Below are positions 1-8,630 of a stretch of DNA of 64,000 nt, piece by piece. Both the position numbers and the translations under genes were made by a program. Positions within the stretch are counted from its first letter, which is position 1; the number at the start of each line of letters is the position of its first letter. Below the pieces are notes generated by a model. It was not told the origin of the DNA, did not search any database, and saw nothing but the letters and a program-made list of their open reading frames with translations. This DNA comes from Firmicutes bacterium HGW-Firmicutes-7. GTDB taxonomy: Bacteria; Bacillota; Clostridia; Lachnospirales; Vallitaleaceae. Location: positions 18,831 through 82,830 of the forward strand of contig PGZO01000018.1 of the NCBI GenBank assembly GCA_002841375.1, in the 5' to 3' direction.

Positions 1-516
1 GGTATAGAGATTCATCCTGGGGCAACGATTGGGAAAGGATTATTTATTGACCATGGACATGGTGTAGTTATTGGTGAGACTTGTGAGATCGGTGATAATG
101 TTACTTTATATCAAGGTGTAACCTTAGGTGGAACTGGAAAAGAAACTGGAAAGAGACATCCAACGATAGGAAGCAATGTTATGATTAGTGCAGGAGCAAA
201 AATACTAGGTTCAATTTCCATAGGAGATGACTCGAAAATTGGAGCAGGTTCAGTAGTTTTGAGAGATATTCCACCTTATGCGACAGTTGTTGGTATACCA
301 GGGAGAATAGTAAGGCTAAATAATGCGAAGATTCATCCAAATGATGACTTGGATCAAGTTCATTTGCCTGACCCTGTTAAAATGGAAATGTGTAGACTTA
401 CCCACAGAATAGAGTATATAGAGAAAAAGCTAGGTGGGTTAACCCAAGAAGAACAGGAATGTATTAATAAAGAAAGATGCAATGGTTGTGATTGTATGGT
501 TAATGAAGCAGAATAA
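1..516 (+). CDS. cysE: Serine O-acetyltransferase, C-terminal part (5' end outside window)
   Basis: This enzyme transfers acetyl from acetyl-CoA to L-serine to make O-acetylserine, the precursor for cysteine synthesis. The frame is open from the first base, so the N-terminal helical domain and start codon lie upstream. What is visible is a left-handed beta-helix of hexapeptide repeats ([28 protein letters not shown]), the family motif [12 protein letters not shown] and the acetyl-CoA loop [12 protein letters not shown]. The C-terminal tail contains CNGCDC, a cysteine-rich ending I cannot assign a role. cysS follows after 26 bp, a common pairing in Bacillota that puts cysteine synthesis and cysteinyl-tRNA charging in one operon. 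Confidence 0.95.
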   Translation, partial: GIEIHPGATIGKGLFIDHGHGVVIGETCEIGDNVTLYQGVTLGGTGKETGKRHPTIGSNVMISAGAKILGSISIGDDSKIGAGSVVLRDIPPYATVVGIPGRIVRLNNAKIHPNDDLDQVHLPDPVKMEMCRLTHRIEYIEKKLGGLTQEEQECINKERCNGCDCMVNEAE

Positions 517-542
517 TTGATAATATTAAGAGAGGTTAACGA

Positions 543-1949
543 ATGAAGCTATATAATACGCTATCTAGACAAATTGAATTGTTTACACCACTAGAAGAAG
601 GAAAAGTACGTATGTATACATGTGGTCCAACTGTATACCACTTTGCTCATATTGGTAATTTAAAGACGTATATTTTAGAAGATATTTTGCAAAAAACATT
701 AGAGTATGTTGGGTATGATGTGAATAGAGTAATGAACGTTACAGATGTTGGACATCTTGAATCGGATGCCGATGATGGTGAAGATAAAATGTTAAAAGGT
801 GCGCAAAGAGAAAATAAAACAGTATGGGAAATTGCGGAATTCTATACACAAGCTTTTTTTGAAGACTGTGACAAGCTTAATATTAAAGCACCTAATATTA
901 TTGCAAAGGCAACAGATTCTATCAAGGACTATATTGATATGATTCTTGTATTAGAAGAAAAAGGGTTCACTTATTTCACCAATGGTAATGTATATTTTGA
1001 TATATCAAAGTTTCCAAACTATACACGACTTTCTAAAATGAACTTAGAAGATTTACAAGTTGGTGCTAGAGATGATGTGGCTCAAGATGATAACAAGAAG
1101 AACCCACAAGATTTTGTACTATGGTTTACCAAATCAAAATTTGAAAACCAAGCTATGAAATGGGATTCTCCGTGGGGGATAGGTTATCCAGGCTGGCATA
1201 TGGAATGCTCTGCGATAGCGCTTAAATATCTGGGTACGTCATTAGATATTCATTGCGGTGGAGTAGACCATATCCCCGTGCATCATACGAATGAAATTGC
1301 GCAAACAGAGAGCTTTACAGGGGAACCATGGGTAAATTACTGGTGGCATGGTGAATTTTTACTTGATCAAACAGGAAAAATGAGCAAGTCAAAAGGTGAA
1401 TTTTTAACGTTAAGTCTACTTGGCGAGAAAGGCTATGAACCTATTATTTATAGATTCTTCGTGTTAAACTCACACTATCGTAAACAATTGGTGTTTTCTT
1501 TTGAATCCTTAACTATGGCAAAGGCAGCCTATGACAAGCTAAAAGCTAAAGTTATTGCATTGAAAAATAGTAACAATAGTATAGAACAGATAACAGGAAA
1601 GATAGAAACTTTTAAGTTAAGGTTTAAAGAGCAATTAGAGGATGATTTAAATATTTCAAATGCAATAACTGTACTACATGAAGTAATCAAATCTTCAATA
1701 TTAAATAACAATGAAAAGCTTCATTTAATTCAAGATTTTGATCAAGTATTATGTTTAGATTTACTAAAAGATGTAGAAGTAGACTTTACTGATGAACAAA
1801 TCAAATATATTGAAGATAAAATTTCATTAAGAAAAGAAGCGAAGAAAAACAAGGATTTTGCAGAAGCAGATCGAATTAGAACTGAGCTTGAAGCAGAAGG
1901 AATTATGTTAGAAGATACAAGAGAAGGCGTTAAATATAAAAGAGTGTAA
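543..1949 (+). CDS. cysS: Cysteinyl-tRNA synthetase
   Basis: Class I aminoacyl-tRNA synthetase that charges tRNA-Cys in the cytoplasm. The 468-aa length is normal for the family. The zinc-site cysteine C27 sits in CGPTVYHFAHIGN, whose HIGN (36-39) is the HIGH signature; a further zinc-site cysteine is C222 in WHMECSA; HCGGVDH is the family block that follows; KMSKS is at 279-283. The C-terminal helical tRNA-binding region ends in the typical block RKEAKKNKDFAEADRIR. The start ATG is preceded by AGAGG. mrnC begins 13 bp downstream, so the two are almost certainly co-transcribed. No T-box leader is visible in the 26 bp upstream. Confidence 0.98.
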   Translation: MKLYNTLSRQIELFTPLEEGKVRMYTCGPTVYHFAHIGNLKTYILEDILQKTLEYVGYDVNRVMNVTDVGHLESDADDGEDKMLKGAQRENKTVWEIAEFYTQAFFEDCDKLNIKAPNIIAKATDSIKDYIDMILVLEEKGFTYFTNGNVYFDISKFPNYTRLSKMNLEDLQVGARDDVAQDDNKKNPQDFVLWFTKSKFENQAMKWDSPWGIGYPGWHMECSAIALKYLGTSLDIHCGGVDHIPVHHTNEIAQTESFTGEPWVNYWWHGEFLLDQTGKMSKSKGEFLTLSLLGEKGYEPIIYRFFVLNSHYRKQLVFSFESLTMAKAAYDKLKAKVIALKNSNNSIEQITGKIETFKLRFKEQLEDDLNISNAITVLHEVIKSSILNNNEKLHLIQDFDQVLCLDLLKDVEVDFTDEQIKYIEDKISLRKEAKKNKDFAEADRIRTELEAEGIMLEDTREGVKYKRV

Positions 1950-1962
1950 CTTGAGGTGAAGT

Positions 1963-2403
1963 GTGGATAATATACTAGCTTATTTTGAAGAAAAATTTGA
2001 TATGCAAGAAATTAAACTGAATCAATATTCTCCCCTTGTGCTTGCTTATATTGGAGATGCTGTTTATGAAATGATGATTAGAACAGTTATCGTCAATGAA
2101 GGCAATATGCAAGTTAACAAGATGCATAAAATGTCTAAGGATTTAGTAAAGGCTTCTGCTCAGGCAGAAATCTACTTTATAATAGAAAAACTGTTGAATG
2201 AAGAGGAGTCTAACGTATTCAAACGGGGAAGAAATGCTAAGTCAGGGACTAAAGCGAAGAATGCTTCTCTTAATGATTATCGTATTGCAACGGGGTTTGA
2301 GGCTTTAATAGGGTATTTATACTTAAAAAAAGACTTTAAGCGTATGACAGATCTAGTTTCAGAAGGAGTAAAAGGATGTCAAAGCAAACAGAAAGATTTG
2401 TAA
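1963..2403 (+). CDS. mrnC: Mini-ribonuclease III (23S rRNA maturation)
   Basis: Mini-III lacks the double-stranded RNA binding domain of RNase III and trims the 23S rRNA precursor ends in Bacillota. The 146-aa product carries the family block LAYIGDAVYEMMIR near residue 30, with the catalytic acidic residues of the RNase III fold, and KRGRNAKSGTKAKNAS in the middle. The GTG start at 1963 is supported by the ribosome binding site GAGGTGAA just upstream. The 3' end overlaps the next gene by 28 bp, consistent with translational coupling. Position directly after cysS is the usual one. Confidence 0.95.
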   Translation: MDNILAYFEEKFDMQEIKLNQYSPLVLAYIGDAVYEMMIRTVIVNEGNMQVNKMHKMSKDLVKASAQAEIYFIIEKLLNEEESNVFKRGRNAKSGTKAKNASLNDYRIATGFEALIGYLYLKKDFKRMTDLVSEGVKGCQSKQKDL

Positions 2404-4007
2404 AAGGTGCCATCATCTTATCTTTGGCAGGAATTATTGCGAAATTCGTTAGTGTTTTTTATAGAATTCCTTTAGTATACTTGGTAGGAGATGAAGGGAT
2501 CGGATATTTTCAATTGGTGCTACCGTTCTTTTCAATTATGATTTCTGCAGGGTTAATTGGTATACCAAACGCACTATCAAAGTTAATCGCTGAAGATGTG
2601 GCATTAGGAAATATTCAAGGAGCTAGGAAAACCTTTAAGAGTACGTTAGTGATAAGTATTGTTTTTGGCTTAATTATTAGTATAGTAATGATTATTAGTA
2701 CAAATCGTGTGATCCAAATTACTGGATGGCCAGAAGGTACCAAGTATGTGATTTGGGGTTTTGCAATTTCACCGGTATTTGTATCTATAGCAGGTGCAAT
2801 TAAAGGGTACTTTCAAGGCTTTCAAATTATGCATCCCACAGCAATTTCTCAAATTATTGAAAATTTTGCGAAAGTATTAGTGGGTATTTCACTTGCATTT
2901 ATTTTGTTGAATAACGGTGCATTGTTGTCAAAGGCAGTTGGAGGTGCAGCAATTGGTACCTCTGTAGGTTTTATTATGTCTGCATTATTTATGGTATATA
3001 TGTTCAAGTCAAAGCATAGAAAGTATGAAAGCTTCGTTCAAGAGAAGACTTCAGAAATAAGTGACCGAAGTTATGCAATTCAGTTAAAACGAATATTTAT
3101 TTTAGCAATTCCTGTTTCTATTGCTGCTGCCATATTTTCAATTATGAGTGCAATCGATAATTTAACCTTATTTCGTCAACTTGCTAAAATTGGTTTTGAT
3201 AATATATATGCAACAGAAGTTACTGGCCAAATGGGAAAGGCTTATAGTATCATTAATTTTCCTTTAACAATTAGTTTAGCGCTTTCAACAAGTATCATTC
3301 CTGCCATATCTCAATCTATTGCCACGAATAATGTAGAAGAGTTAAATAGCAAAATTCAACAAGGTATAAAGCTAGCAATAATGTTAGCGCTTCCTGCTGC
3401 GGTAGGTTTGTTTGTGTTAGCAGAGCCAATATTGACGTTATTATACCCAACAAGTCCAGATGGGTTTATATATTTGAAAGTGTATAGTATTTGTTTAGTT
3501 TTTATGATTGTTGGACAAACTTTAATTGGTATACTGCAAGGAATATCTAAACAAAATACACCGCTTATTGCATTGGGCGTAGCAATTATAGTGAAGATTA
3601 TCCTGAATAACCTGTTGATTGCTACTTCGTTAAAGGGCGTAGGCGCTGCAATCGCTTCAACTGTATATTATTTAGTGATTTTGTTAATATGCTATTTTGT
3701 ACTTAAGAAAAATACCTCCTTCAAACTTGACAAACTATCTGTTTTTGTAAAGCCTTTAATTGCAACGGCTGTAATGCTCGTTACTGTATTTTTTGCTTAT
3801 TCAGGAATAGAGCGATTACTAATTAGTGTTAGTGGAAAAGCAAGTGGACTTAACAATGCTGTAGCAACATTATTAACGGTAGTGATTGGTATAATTTTAT
3901 ATTTTACGGTACTATTGTTTACCAAAACCTTTACGAGAGAAGAACTAAGCATACTTCCAAAACATAAGAAAATCATTGATTTTCTTGATAGAAAAAAGCT
4001 CCTATAA
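2376..4007 (+). CDS. MOP-superfamily polysaccharide/lipid flippase (SpoVB/MurJ-like)
   Basis: A 543-aa integral membrane protein with about 14 hydrophobic segments, typical of the MATE/MOP flippase superfamily that moves undecaprenyl-linked sugars across the membrane. The N-terminus GAIILSLAGIIAKFVSVFYR and the block PLVYLVGDEGIGYFQL match the SpoVB/YabM branch, which serves spore cortex or cell-wall synthesis in clostridia. The ATG at 2376 lies inside the end of mrnC and has AGAAGGAG upstream. I place it in the SpoVB/MurJ-like group but cannot tell a sporulation role from a vegetative one. Confidence 0.88.
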   Translation: MSKQTERFVKGAIILSLAGIIAKFVSVFYRIPLVYLVGDEGIGYFQLVLPFFSIMISAGLIGIPNALSKLIAEDVALGNIQGARKTFKSTLVISIVFGLIISIVMIISTNRVIQITGWPEGTKYVIWGFAISPVFVSIAGAIKGYFQGFQIMHPTAISQIIENFAKVLVGISLAFILLNNGALLSKAVGGAAIGTSVGFIMSALFMVYMFKSKHRKYESFVQEKTSEISDRSYAIQLKRIFILAIPVSIAAAIFSIMSAIDNLTLFRQLAKIGFDNIYATEVTGQMGKAYSIINFPLTISLALSTSIIPAISQSIATNNVEELNSKIQQGIKLAIMLALPAAVGLFVLAEPILTLLYPTSPDGFIYLKVYSICLVFMIVGQTLIGILQGISKQNTPLIALGVAIIVKIILNNLLIATSLKGVGAAIASTVYYLVILLICYFVLKKNTSFKLDKLSVFVKPLIATAVMLVTVFFAYSGIERLLISVSGKASGLNNAVATLLTVVIGIILYFTVLLFTKTFTREELSILPKHKKIIDFLDRKKLL

Positions 4008-4037
4008 ATTAAAATTTTATGAAAGAGAAGGATAGAG

Positions 4038-4787
4038 ATGGAAAATAATGAACTGATTATTGAAGGTAGAAATGCAGTGGTAGAAGCGTTGAAAGCAGAA
4101 CGCAGTGTTGATAAGTTATTTATAATTGATTCTGAACAACAAAGTGGTCCAATTAAAGCCATTATTGCAGAGGCAAGAAAAAGAGGTATCGTAGTCAGAT
4201 TTGAAACAAAAGAAATGATGGATAAAATATCTACGGCAAACAAGCATCAAGGGGTAATTGCATATGTTGCAGCATATGATTATGTAGAGGTAGAAGATAT
4301 TCTCCAAAGAGCTAAGGATAAAGGGGAGCCACCTTTTGTAATTATCCTTGACAGTATTGAAGACCCTCACAATTTAGGTGCTATTATTAGAACTGCAAAT
4401 ATTGCAGGAGTCCATGGTATAATTATTCCTAAAAGAAGGGCTGTTGGTCTAACTGCAACAGTTTCAAAAACTTCAGCAGGAGCGATTGAATATACGCCTG
4501 TTGCAAGGGTTACAAATATTGTAAGAACAATTGAAGACCTTAAAAAACAGGGATTATGGATTGCTTGTGCTGATATGGATGGTGAGGTCATGTATAAGGT
4601 GGATTTAAAAGGTCCTTTGGCCATTGTAGTTGGTGGAGAAGGTGCAGGTGTTGGTAAACTTGTAAAAGAAAAATGCGATTTAATTGCGAAGGTACCAATG
4701 AAGGGCGATATTGACTCTCTTAATGCATCCGTTGCAACAGCAATTTTGGTGTATGAAGCGCTAAGACAAAGAGATTTTATTGTTTAG
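4038..4787 (+). CDS. rlmB: 23S rRNA (guanosine-2'-O-)-methyltransferase RlmB / TrmH family
   Basis: SPOUT-class methyltransferase that 2'-O-methylates rRNA using S-adenosylmethionine. The 249-aa protein has an N-terminal substrate-binding domain (about 1-80, starting IEGRNAVVEAL) and a C-terminal trefoil-knot domain with the SpoU motifs LDSIEDPHNLGAIIRTA, VGGEGAGVGKLV and the final MKGDIDSLNASVATAI. All three SpoU motifs are intact. It follows the flippase gene after 30 bp with GAGAAGGATAGAG upstream of the ATG. A promoter for the next genes begins about 50 bp after its stop. Confidence 0.95.
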   Translation: MENNELIIEGRNAVVEALKAERSVDKLFIIDSEQQSGPIKAIIAEARKRGIVVRFETKEMMDKISTANKHQGVIAYVAAYDYVEVEDILQRAKDKGEPPFVIILDSIEDPHNLGAIIRTANIAGVHGIIIPKRRAVGLTATVSKTSAGAIEYTPVARVTNIVRTIEDLKKQGLWIACADMDGEVMYKVDLKGPLAIVVGGEGAGVGKLVKEKCDLIAKVPMKGDIDSLNASVATAILVYEALRQRDFIV

Positions 4788-4836
4788 CAAAAGGTTTATA
4801 TAAGTACTTAATAAAACAACTTATTCTAGATAGGAC

Positions 4837-4865
4837 TTAACAAAAAGCGTACTATGTAGTATACT
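4837..4865 (+). promoter_or_regulatory. Promoter for yacP-sigH
   Basis: -35 TTAACA (4837-4842), 17-bp spacer, -10 TATACT (4860-4865), in the gap after rlmB. This is a good vegetative (SigA-type) match and would start transcription about 30 bp before the yacP start. Confidence 0.6.
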
Positions 4866-4902
4866 AGATATTATCTATATTACTTTTGAAAGGCGGTTGA
4901 TT

Positions 4903-5418
4903 TTGGCAAAAGAACTATTACTCGTTGATGGATATAATATCATACATGCGTGGGACAGCCTAAGAGTCATTGCCGAGGCAGATTGTTTGGAAAATGCTAG
5001 AATTAAACTCATTGAAGAGATGTCGAACCTTCAAGGTACAAATCAAAATGAAATAATAATTGTGTTTGATGCGCATAAAGTTAAACGCGGGCAAAGAAAA
5101 AGCAATAAGCATTATAATGTTGAGGTTGTATACACCAAGGATACTGAAACAGCGGATCATTATATTGAAAGAATTGCCGCTATTAGAGCCAAGGAAATGA
5201 ATGTTCGAGTGGCAACATCAGATGGGCTGGAGCAGATTATTATATTGGCGCAAGGAGCAATTCGAGTATCGGCTAAAGAACTTGAAGCAGAAGTTCGGTT
5301 CAATAAGGAAAATATTAGAAAGAAATACATAGAAACAGTTAAATTAAACAATAATAGATTAGAAGGCCACCTAGATGATGCGGTACTAGCGTGGATGGAA
5401 AAGAAAAGAAGAGAATAA
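4903..5418 (+). CDS. NYN-domain ribonuclease-like protein (YacP/Rae1 family)
   Basis: The family is represented by Rae1/YacP of Bacillus subtilis, a ribosome-associated endoribonuclease. The PIN-like NYN fold is visible from the opening LLLVDGYNIIHAW with its first catalytic aspartate, then VFDAHKV, YTKDTETADHYIE and VATSDGLEQ, which supply the other conserved acidic residues. I use TTG at 4903 because AAAGGCGG ends six bases upstream; an in-frame TTG at 4897 would touch that site. The gene sits in its usual place between rlmB and sigH, 13 bp before sigH. Confidence 0.88.
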   Translation: MAKELLLVDGYNIIHAWDSLRVIAEADCLENARIKLIEEMSNLQGTNQNEIIIVFDAHKVKRGQRKSNKHYNVEVVYTKDTETADHYIERIAAIRAKEMNVRVATSDGLEQIIILAQGAIRVSAKELEAEVRFNKENIRKKYIETVKLNNNRLEGHLDDAVLAWMEKKRRE

Positions 5419-5431
5419 TGGAGGTGGTTTT

Positions 5432-6073
5432 TTGGGAGAAGCTATTGCATTTGAAGAGTTACCGTTGTATAATGATCAAGAGCTTGTTGGACTTATAAGA
5501 AGTGGGCACGATTTCGCTCTGGATTTTTTGATGAATAAGTACAAGATTCTTGTTGAAAGAAAGGCTAAATCTTATTATTTAATAGGTGCTAGTAAAGATG
5601 ATATAATTCAAGAAGGCATGATTGGTTTGTTTAAAGCTATTAGGGACTACAATCCTAACCGAGAAGCGTCTTTTTATTCTTTTGCTGATTTATGTGTAAC
5701 AAGACAAATGATTTCTGCTGTAAAAGCTTCAACAAGGCAAAAACATATGCCCCTTAATACGTATATTTCACTTAATAAACCAATTTTTGAAGAAGATAAT
5801 GATAAGACAGATATGCTTGAAGTGATGCCTTCTAGTAAAATCGTAGATCCCGAAGAAGTTTTTATTGGAGAAGAAACCAAACACATTATTGAAGATGAGC
5901 TTGCAAAGAGATTAAGCAAGATGGAAAATGAAATTTTGCAATTGTATGTTGATGGCATTAGTTATGTTGAAATTGCAGAGATGACAGATAGACCCATCAA
6001 ATCAATTGATAATGCATTGCAACGTATTAAGAAGAAAGTTGAGCAAATTATTAAAGATAAACAAGAATTATAA
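5432..6073 (+). CDS. sigH: RNA polymerase sigma factor SigH (sigma-30 family)
   Basis: Sigma-70 family factor which in spore-forming Bacillota directs early stationary-phase and sporulation transcription. The 213-aa product has region 2 (about 20-100), with DDIIQEGMIGLFKAIRDYN for core binding and SFADLCVTRQMISAVK for the -10 contact, and region 4 near the C-terminus with an HTH (SYVEIAEMTDRPIKSIDNAL). Start is TTG at 5432 after GGAGGTGG. The tRNA-Thr gene begins 24 bp after the stop and may share its transcript. Confidence 0.93.
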   Translation: MGEAIAFEELPLYNDQELVGLIRSGHDFALDFLMNKYKILVERKAKSYYLIGASKDDIIQEGMIGLFKAIRDYNPNREASFYSFADLCVTRQMISAVKASTRQKHMPLNTYISLNKPIFEEDNDKTDMLEVMPSSKIVDPEEVFIGEETKHIIEDELAKRLSKMENEILQLYVDGISYVEIAEMTDRPIKSIDNALQRIKKKVEQIIKDKQEL

Positions 6074-6097
6074 GGAAACTTATATTTAAATAAACAT

Positions 6098-6173
6098 GCT
6101 GGTATAACTCAGTGGTAGAGTACTACATTGGTAATGTAGAAGTCATGGGTTCAAATCCCATTATCAGCTTCCA
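6098..6173 (+). tRNA. tRNA-Thr (anticodon GGT)
   Basis: A full cloverleaf can be drawn: acceptor 6098-6104 with 6162-6168, D-stem ACTC/GAGT, anticodon stem CTACA/TGTAG around the loop TTGGTAA (anticodon GGT at 6130-6132), and T-stem ATGGG/CCCAT around TTCAAAT. The 3' end reads TT-CCA, one base more than an encoded discriminator plus CCA, so CCA may be added by the nucleotidyltransferase or trimmed. Confidence 0.92.
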
Positions 6174-6177
6174 AGGG

Positions 6178-6213
6178 ATATGTATGCACAAATGTGTATT
6201 ACATATTTTTTTT
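6178..6213 (+). terminator. Intrinsic terminator after tRNA-Thr
   Basis: A stem of about 13 bp with one bulge (ATATGTA at 6178-6184 against TACATAT at 6200-6206, with an inner GCACA/TGTGT stem) is followed by eight T residues. Confidence 0.8.
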
Positions 6214-6280
6214 GTTAAAAATAGGAAAGTTCGCTATTCAACAACTTGGCTTAGCCGATTTTCTTGACTTGGGAATCTTC

Positions 6281-6309
6281 TTGACCATTCTAATATTATG
6301 GAATATAAT
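6281..6309 (+). promoter_or_regulatory. Strong promoter of the ABC-F leader transcript
   Basis: -35 TTGACC (6281-6286), exactly 17 bp, -10 TATAAT (6304-6309). The predicted start near 6316 leaves a leader of about 300 nt before the ABC-F start codon. Confidence 0.75.
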
Positions 6310-6343
6310 AGTAACAGTAAAATATTTTTTGAAAGGGTAAACC

Positions 6344-6475
6344 ATGAACAAAACACTTAGATGGATTAAATTTGAATCAATTATGACCTGGATTTTTCAA
6401 TTTTACGCTATGGGTCTGTCCAAATTTAATAGAATTATTAACAACCATATGAGTATTTTGGTCAATTCATTTTAA
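6344..6475 (+). CDS. 43-codon leader peptide ORF upstream of the ABC-F gene
   Basis: ATG at 6344 has GAAAGGG six bases upstream and encodes a 43-aa peptide starting MNKTLRWIKFES, with no family I recognise. It lies between a strong promoter and an intrinsic terminator in the leader of an ABC-F gene, where drug-stalled translation of a short ORF commonly controls read-through. The function is inferred from layout; codon use alone would not prove translation. Confidence 0.5.
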   Translation: MNKTLRWIKFESIMTWIFQFYAMGLSKFNRIINNHMSILVNSF

Positions 6476-6517
6476 AATAAAGAAGGTTACTGATTTGATT
6501 TTATAAATTGAAATGAT

Positions 6518-6548
6518 ATCCCAAGGCTTATAGGCTTTGGGATTTTTT
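6518..6548 (+). terminator. Leader terminator (putative attenuator) before the ABC-F gene
   Basis: Stem 6518-6527 pairs with 6534-6543 (ATCCCAAGGC against GCTTTGGGAT, one G-T pair), six-base loop, then a T-run. It lies 66 bp upstream of the ABC-F start and after the leader ORF, so it would stop transcription unless anti-terminated. Confidence 0.72.
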
Positions 6549-6613
6549 GTGGAGTTTTTTAACCTAACAAGGGCGAGTAGCCATGATTAACTGAAAAAGT
6601 GAGGATTATTAAA

Positions 6614-8521
6614 ATGATTGAATGCAGTATAAAAGATTTAACTAAATATTACGGTGCCAATAAAATATTTCAAAATATCTCCTTCGATGTCAAAACAAAT
6701 GAAAGAATTGGCTTAATCGGACAGAATGGTTGTGGCAAGACGACGATCATGAAAATTATTATGGGACTAGAAGAATATCAAGAAGGAGACATTGCTATTC
6801 GCAAAGATACCAAGGTAGGGTATCTAAATCAAATTCCAGTCTATGATGAAGGCGCAACAACGAGGGAAGTAATTAATCTTGCCTTTGAGAATGCTTATAA
6901 GATTAAGAAGAAGATGAAGTTCTATGAAGAAAAGTTCAGTCAACTTCAAGGAGATGCCTTAGAAAAAGCAATTAGTAGTTATGGCGGTTTGGTAGTGCAA
7001 TTTGAAGCCTTAAGTGGTTATGAAATCGAAACTAAAATCAGCAAGATTACTGAAGGCCTTCAAATAACTGAAACATTAAAAGAAATGCCCTTTGAACACC
7101 TAAGCGGTGGGGAGAAAACAAGAGTCATTCTAGCAAAAATTTTACTTGAGCAGCCTGATATATTGTTGCTTGATGAACCCTCAAACCACTTAGATTTAGT
7201 AGCTATCGAATGGCTGGAAGGTTTCTTAAAGGAATATAAAGGTTCTGTTCTTGTAGTGTCCCATGATCGCTATTTTTTAGACAGTGTTGTTAGTAAAATA
7301 GTAGAACTGGAATTTGATAAGGCTGTTCTTTACCTTGGTAATTACAGCTACTATTTAGTAGAAAAAGAACGAAGATTCCTACTGGAGTATAAAAAATATC
7401 AAAATCAGCAAAAGAAAATTGAAAATATGGAAAGACAAATTGAGCGTTATCGTATTTGGGGCGTTATGAGAGATAGTGATAAAATGTTTCGACGTGCTAA
7501 GGAACTTGAAAAGCGTCTTGAGAAAATAGATGTATTTGATCGTCCAGTATTTGAAAAAAGAAAGGTTCGTTTAGATGCTAACATGGTTAGCAGAACTGGT
7601 AAGATTGTTCTTAAAACAGAAGGCCTAAGAAAAAGTTTTGGTGAAAAAAAGCTTCTTCATAGTGTTGATTTAGAAATATTTTATCAAGACAGTGTATGTA
7701 TTGCTGGGATAAATGGTAGTGGTAAAACAACGCTTTTAAAGATGATACTTGGGGAGCTTGAACCTGATAGTGGTACTGTTAAAATTGGTTCAAGAGTTAA
7801 AATAGGATACTTATCTCAAAATGTTACTTATGAGGATGAAGAACAAACAGTGCTTGAGTATTTTTCACATCTACACGACTTAACATTGGGAGAAGCAAGA
7901 TCCCAGTTGGCAAAAGTCTTATTTATTAAAGATGATGTTAATAAGAAAATTAAGTCCTTATCTGGTGGAGAAAAAAGCAAGTTAAAGCTCTGTTCCTTAA
8001 CCTTTGATGGTGTAAATTTTATGATTCTTGATGAGCCAACCAATCATCTAGACATTGATTCGAGAGAAGTACTTGAGGAAACCCTATTAGAATTTGATGG
8101 GACGATATTATTTGTTTCACATGACCGCTATTTTATTAATAAGGTTGCTGATAGGATGATGACTATTGAAAATAATAGTATCAAAATCTATAACGGAGAT
8201 TATACCTATTACTTAGAGGAAATTCAAAAGTCTCTAGAAAATGAATTAAACCAAAGTGATATAAATACACCAGAAGCAAGAAAAATACCAATACAAAAGC
8301 CTTTAAAAAAACATATAAGTTCAACTTTTATAACCAAGAAACTAGAGTGTATCGAAAAAGAAATTGAAGAAAAGGAAGAAAAAATAAAAGAGCTAAATGA
8401 AGCGATGCATCTGCATAGTTCAAATGCCAACCATCTCAAGGAGCTTTTTGAAGAGAAAGAAAAAATTGAAATAGAACTCCAAATTGATTACGAGCAATGG
8501 GAAACATATCAATTGAATTAG
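6614..8521 (+). CDS. ABC-F family ATPase (ribosome-acting, possible antibiotic-resistance type)
   Basis: Two fused ABC ATPase domains and no membrane segment define the ABC-F family, whose members act on the ribosome and include ribosomal-protection factors against PTC-targeting antibiotics. Walker A1 GQNGCGKTT is at 36-44, the first signature HLSGGEKTR and Walker B ILLLDEPSNHLD follow; the second domain has GINGSGKTT, SLSGGEKSK and MILDEPTNHLD. The inter-domain linker contains QIERYRIWGVMRDSDKMFRR. The last 70 residues form a charged coiled coil. I use ATG 6614, because the upstream in-frame GTG (6599) is part of the GTGAGG ribosome binding site. The attenuator-like leader supports an inducible resistance role, which remains an inference. 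Confidence 0.9.
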   Translation: MIECSIKDLTKYYGANKIFQNISFDVKTNERIGLIGQNGCGKTTIMKIIMGLEEYQEGDIAIRKDTKVGYLNQIPVYDEGATTREVINLAFENAYKIKKKMKFYEEKFSQLQGDALEKAISSYGGLVVQFEALSGYEIETKISKITEGLQITETLKEMPFEHLSGGEKTRVILAKILLEQPDILLLDEPSNHLDLVAIEWLEGFLKEYKGSVLVVSHDRYFLDSVVSKIVELEFDKAVLYLGNYSYYLVEKERRFLLEYKKYQNQQKKIENMERQIERYRIWGVMRDSDKMFRRAKELEKRLEKIDVFDRPVFEKRKVRLDANMVSRTGKIVLKTEGLRKSFGEKKLLHSVDLEIFYQDSVCIAGINGSGKTTLLKMILGELEPDSGTVKIGSRVKIGYLSQNVTYEDEEQTVLEYFSHLHDLTLGEARSQLAKVLFIKDDVNKKIKSLSGGEKSKLKLCSLTFDGVNFMILDEPTNHLDIDSREVLEETLLEFDGTILFVSHDRYFINKVADRMMTIENNSIKIYNGDYTYYLEEIQKSLENELNQSDINTPEARKIPIQKPLKKHISSTFITKKLECIEKEIEEKEEKIKELNEAMHLHSSNANHLKELFEEKEKIEIELQIDYEQWETYQLN

Positions 8522-8543
8522 AGAGAATTATGAAAAATAATAG

Positions 8544-8572
8544 TTGTATTTCATCTTGACTGGGTATATAAT
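8544..8572 (+). promoter_or_regulatory. Promoter of the TetR-efflux operon
   Basis: -35 TTGTAT (8544-8549), 17 bp, -10 TATAAT (8567-8572). The predicted start falls at the edge of the palindromic operator. Confidence 0.65.
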
Positions 8573-8577
8573 AAAAA

Positions 8578-8602
8578 TGTACTATCGAACTTAAATAGTA
8601 CA
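8578..8602. promoter_or_regulatory. Palindromic operator, probable TetR autoregulation site
   Basis: Perfect 8-bp arms TGTACTAT (8578-8585) and ATAGTACA (8595-8602) around 9 bp. It covers the predicted transcription start of the TetR gene, the usual place for a TetR-family operator. Confidence 0.65.
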
Positions 8603-8630
8603 AAGTTGACAAAGGATAGAGGTGTTGAAA

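Noticed and set aside
8556..8572. TTGACT close to TATAAT as a promoter
   Set aside because: The spacer would be 5 bp; the correct -35 is TTGTAT at 8544 with 17 bp.
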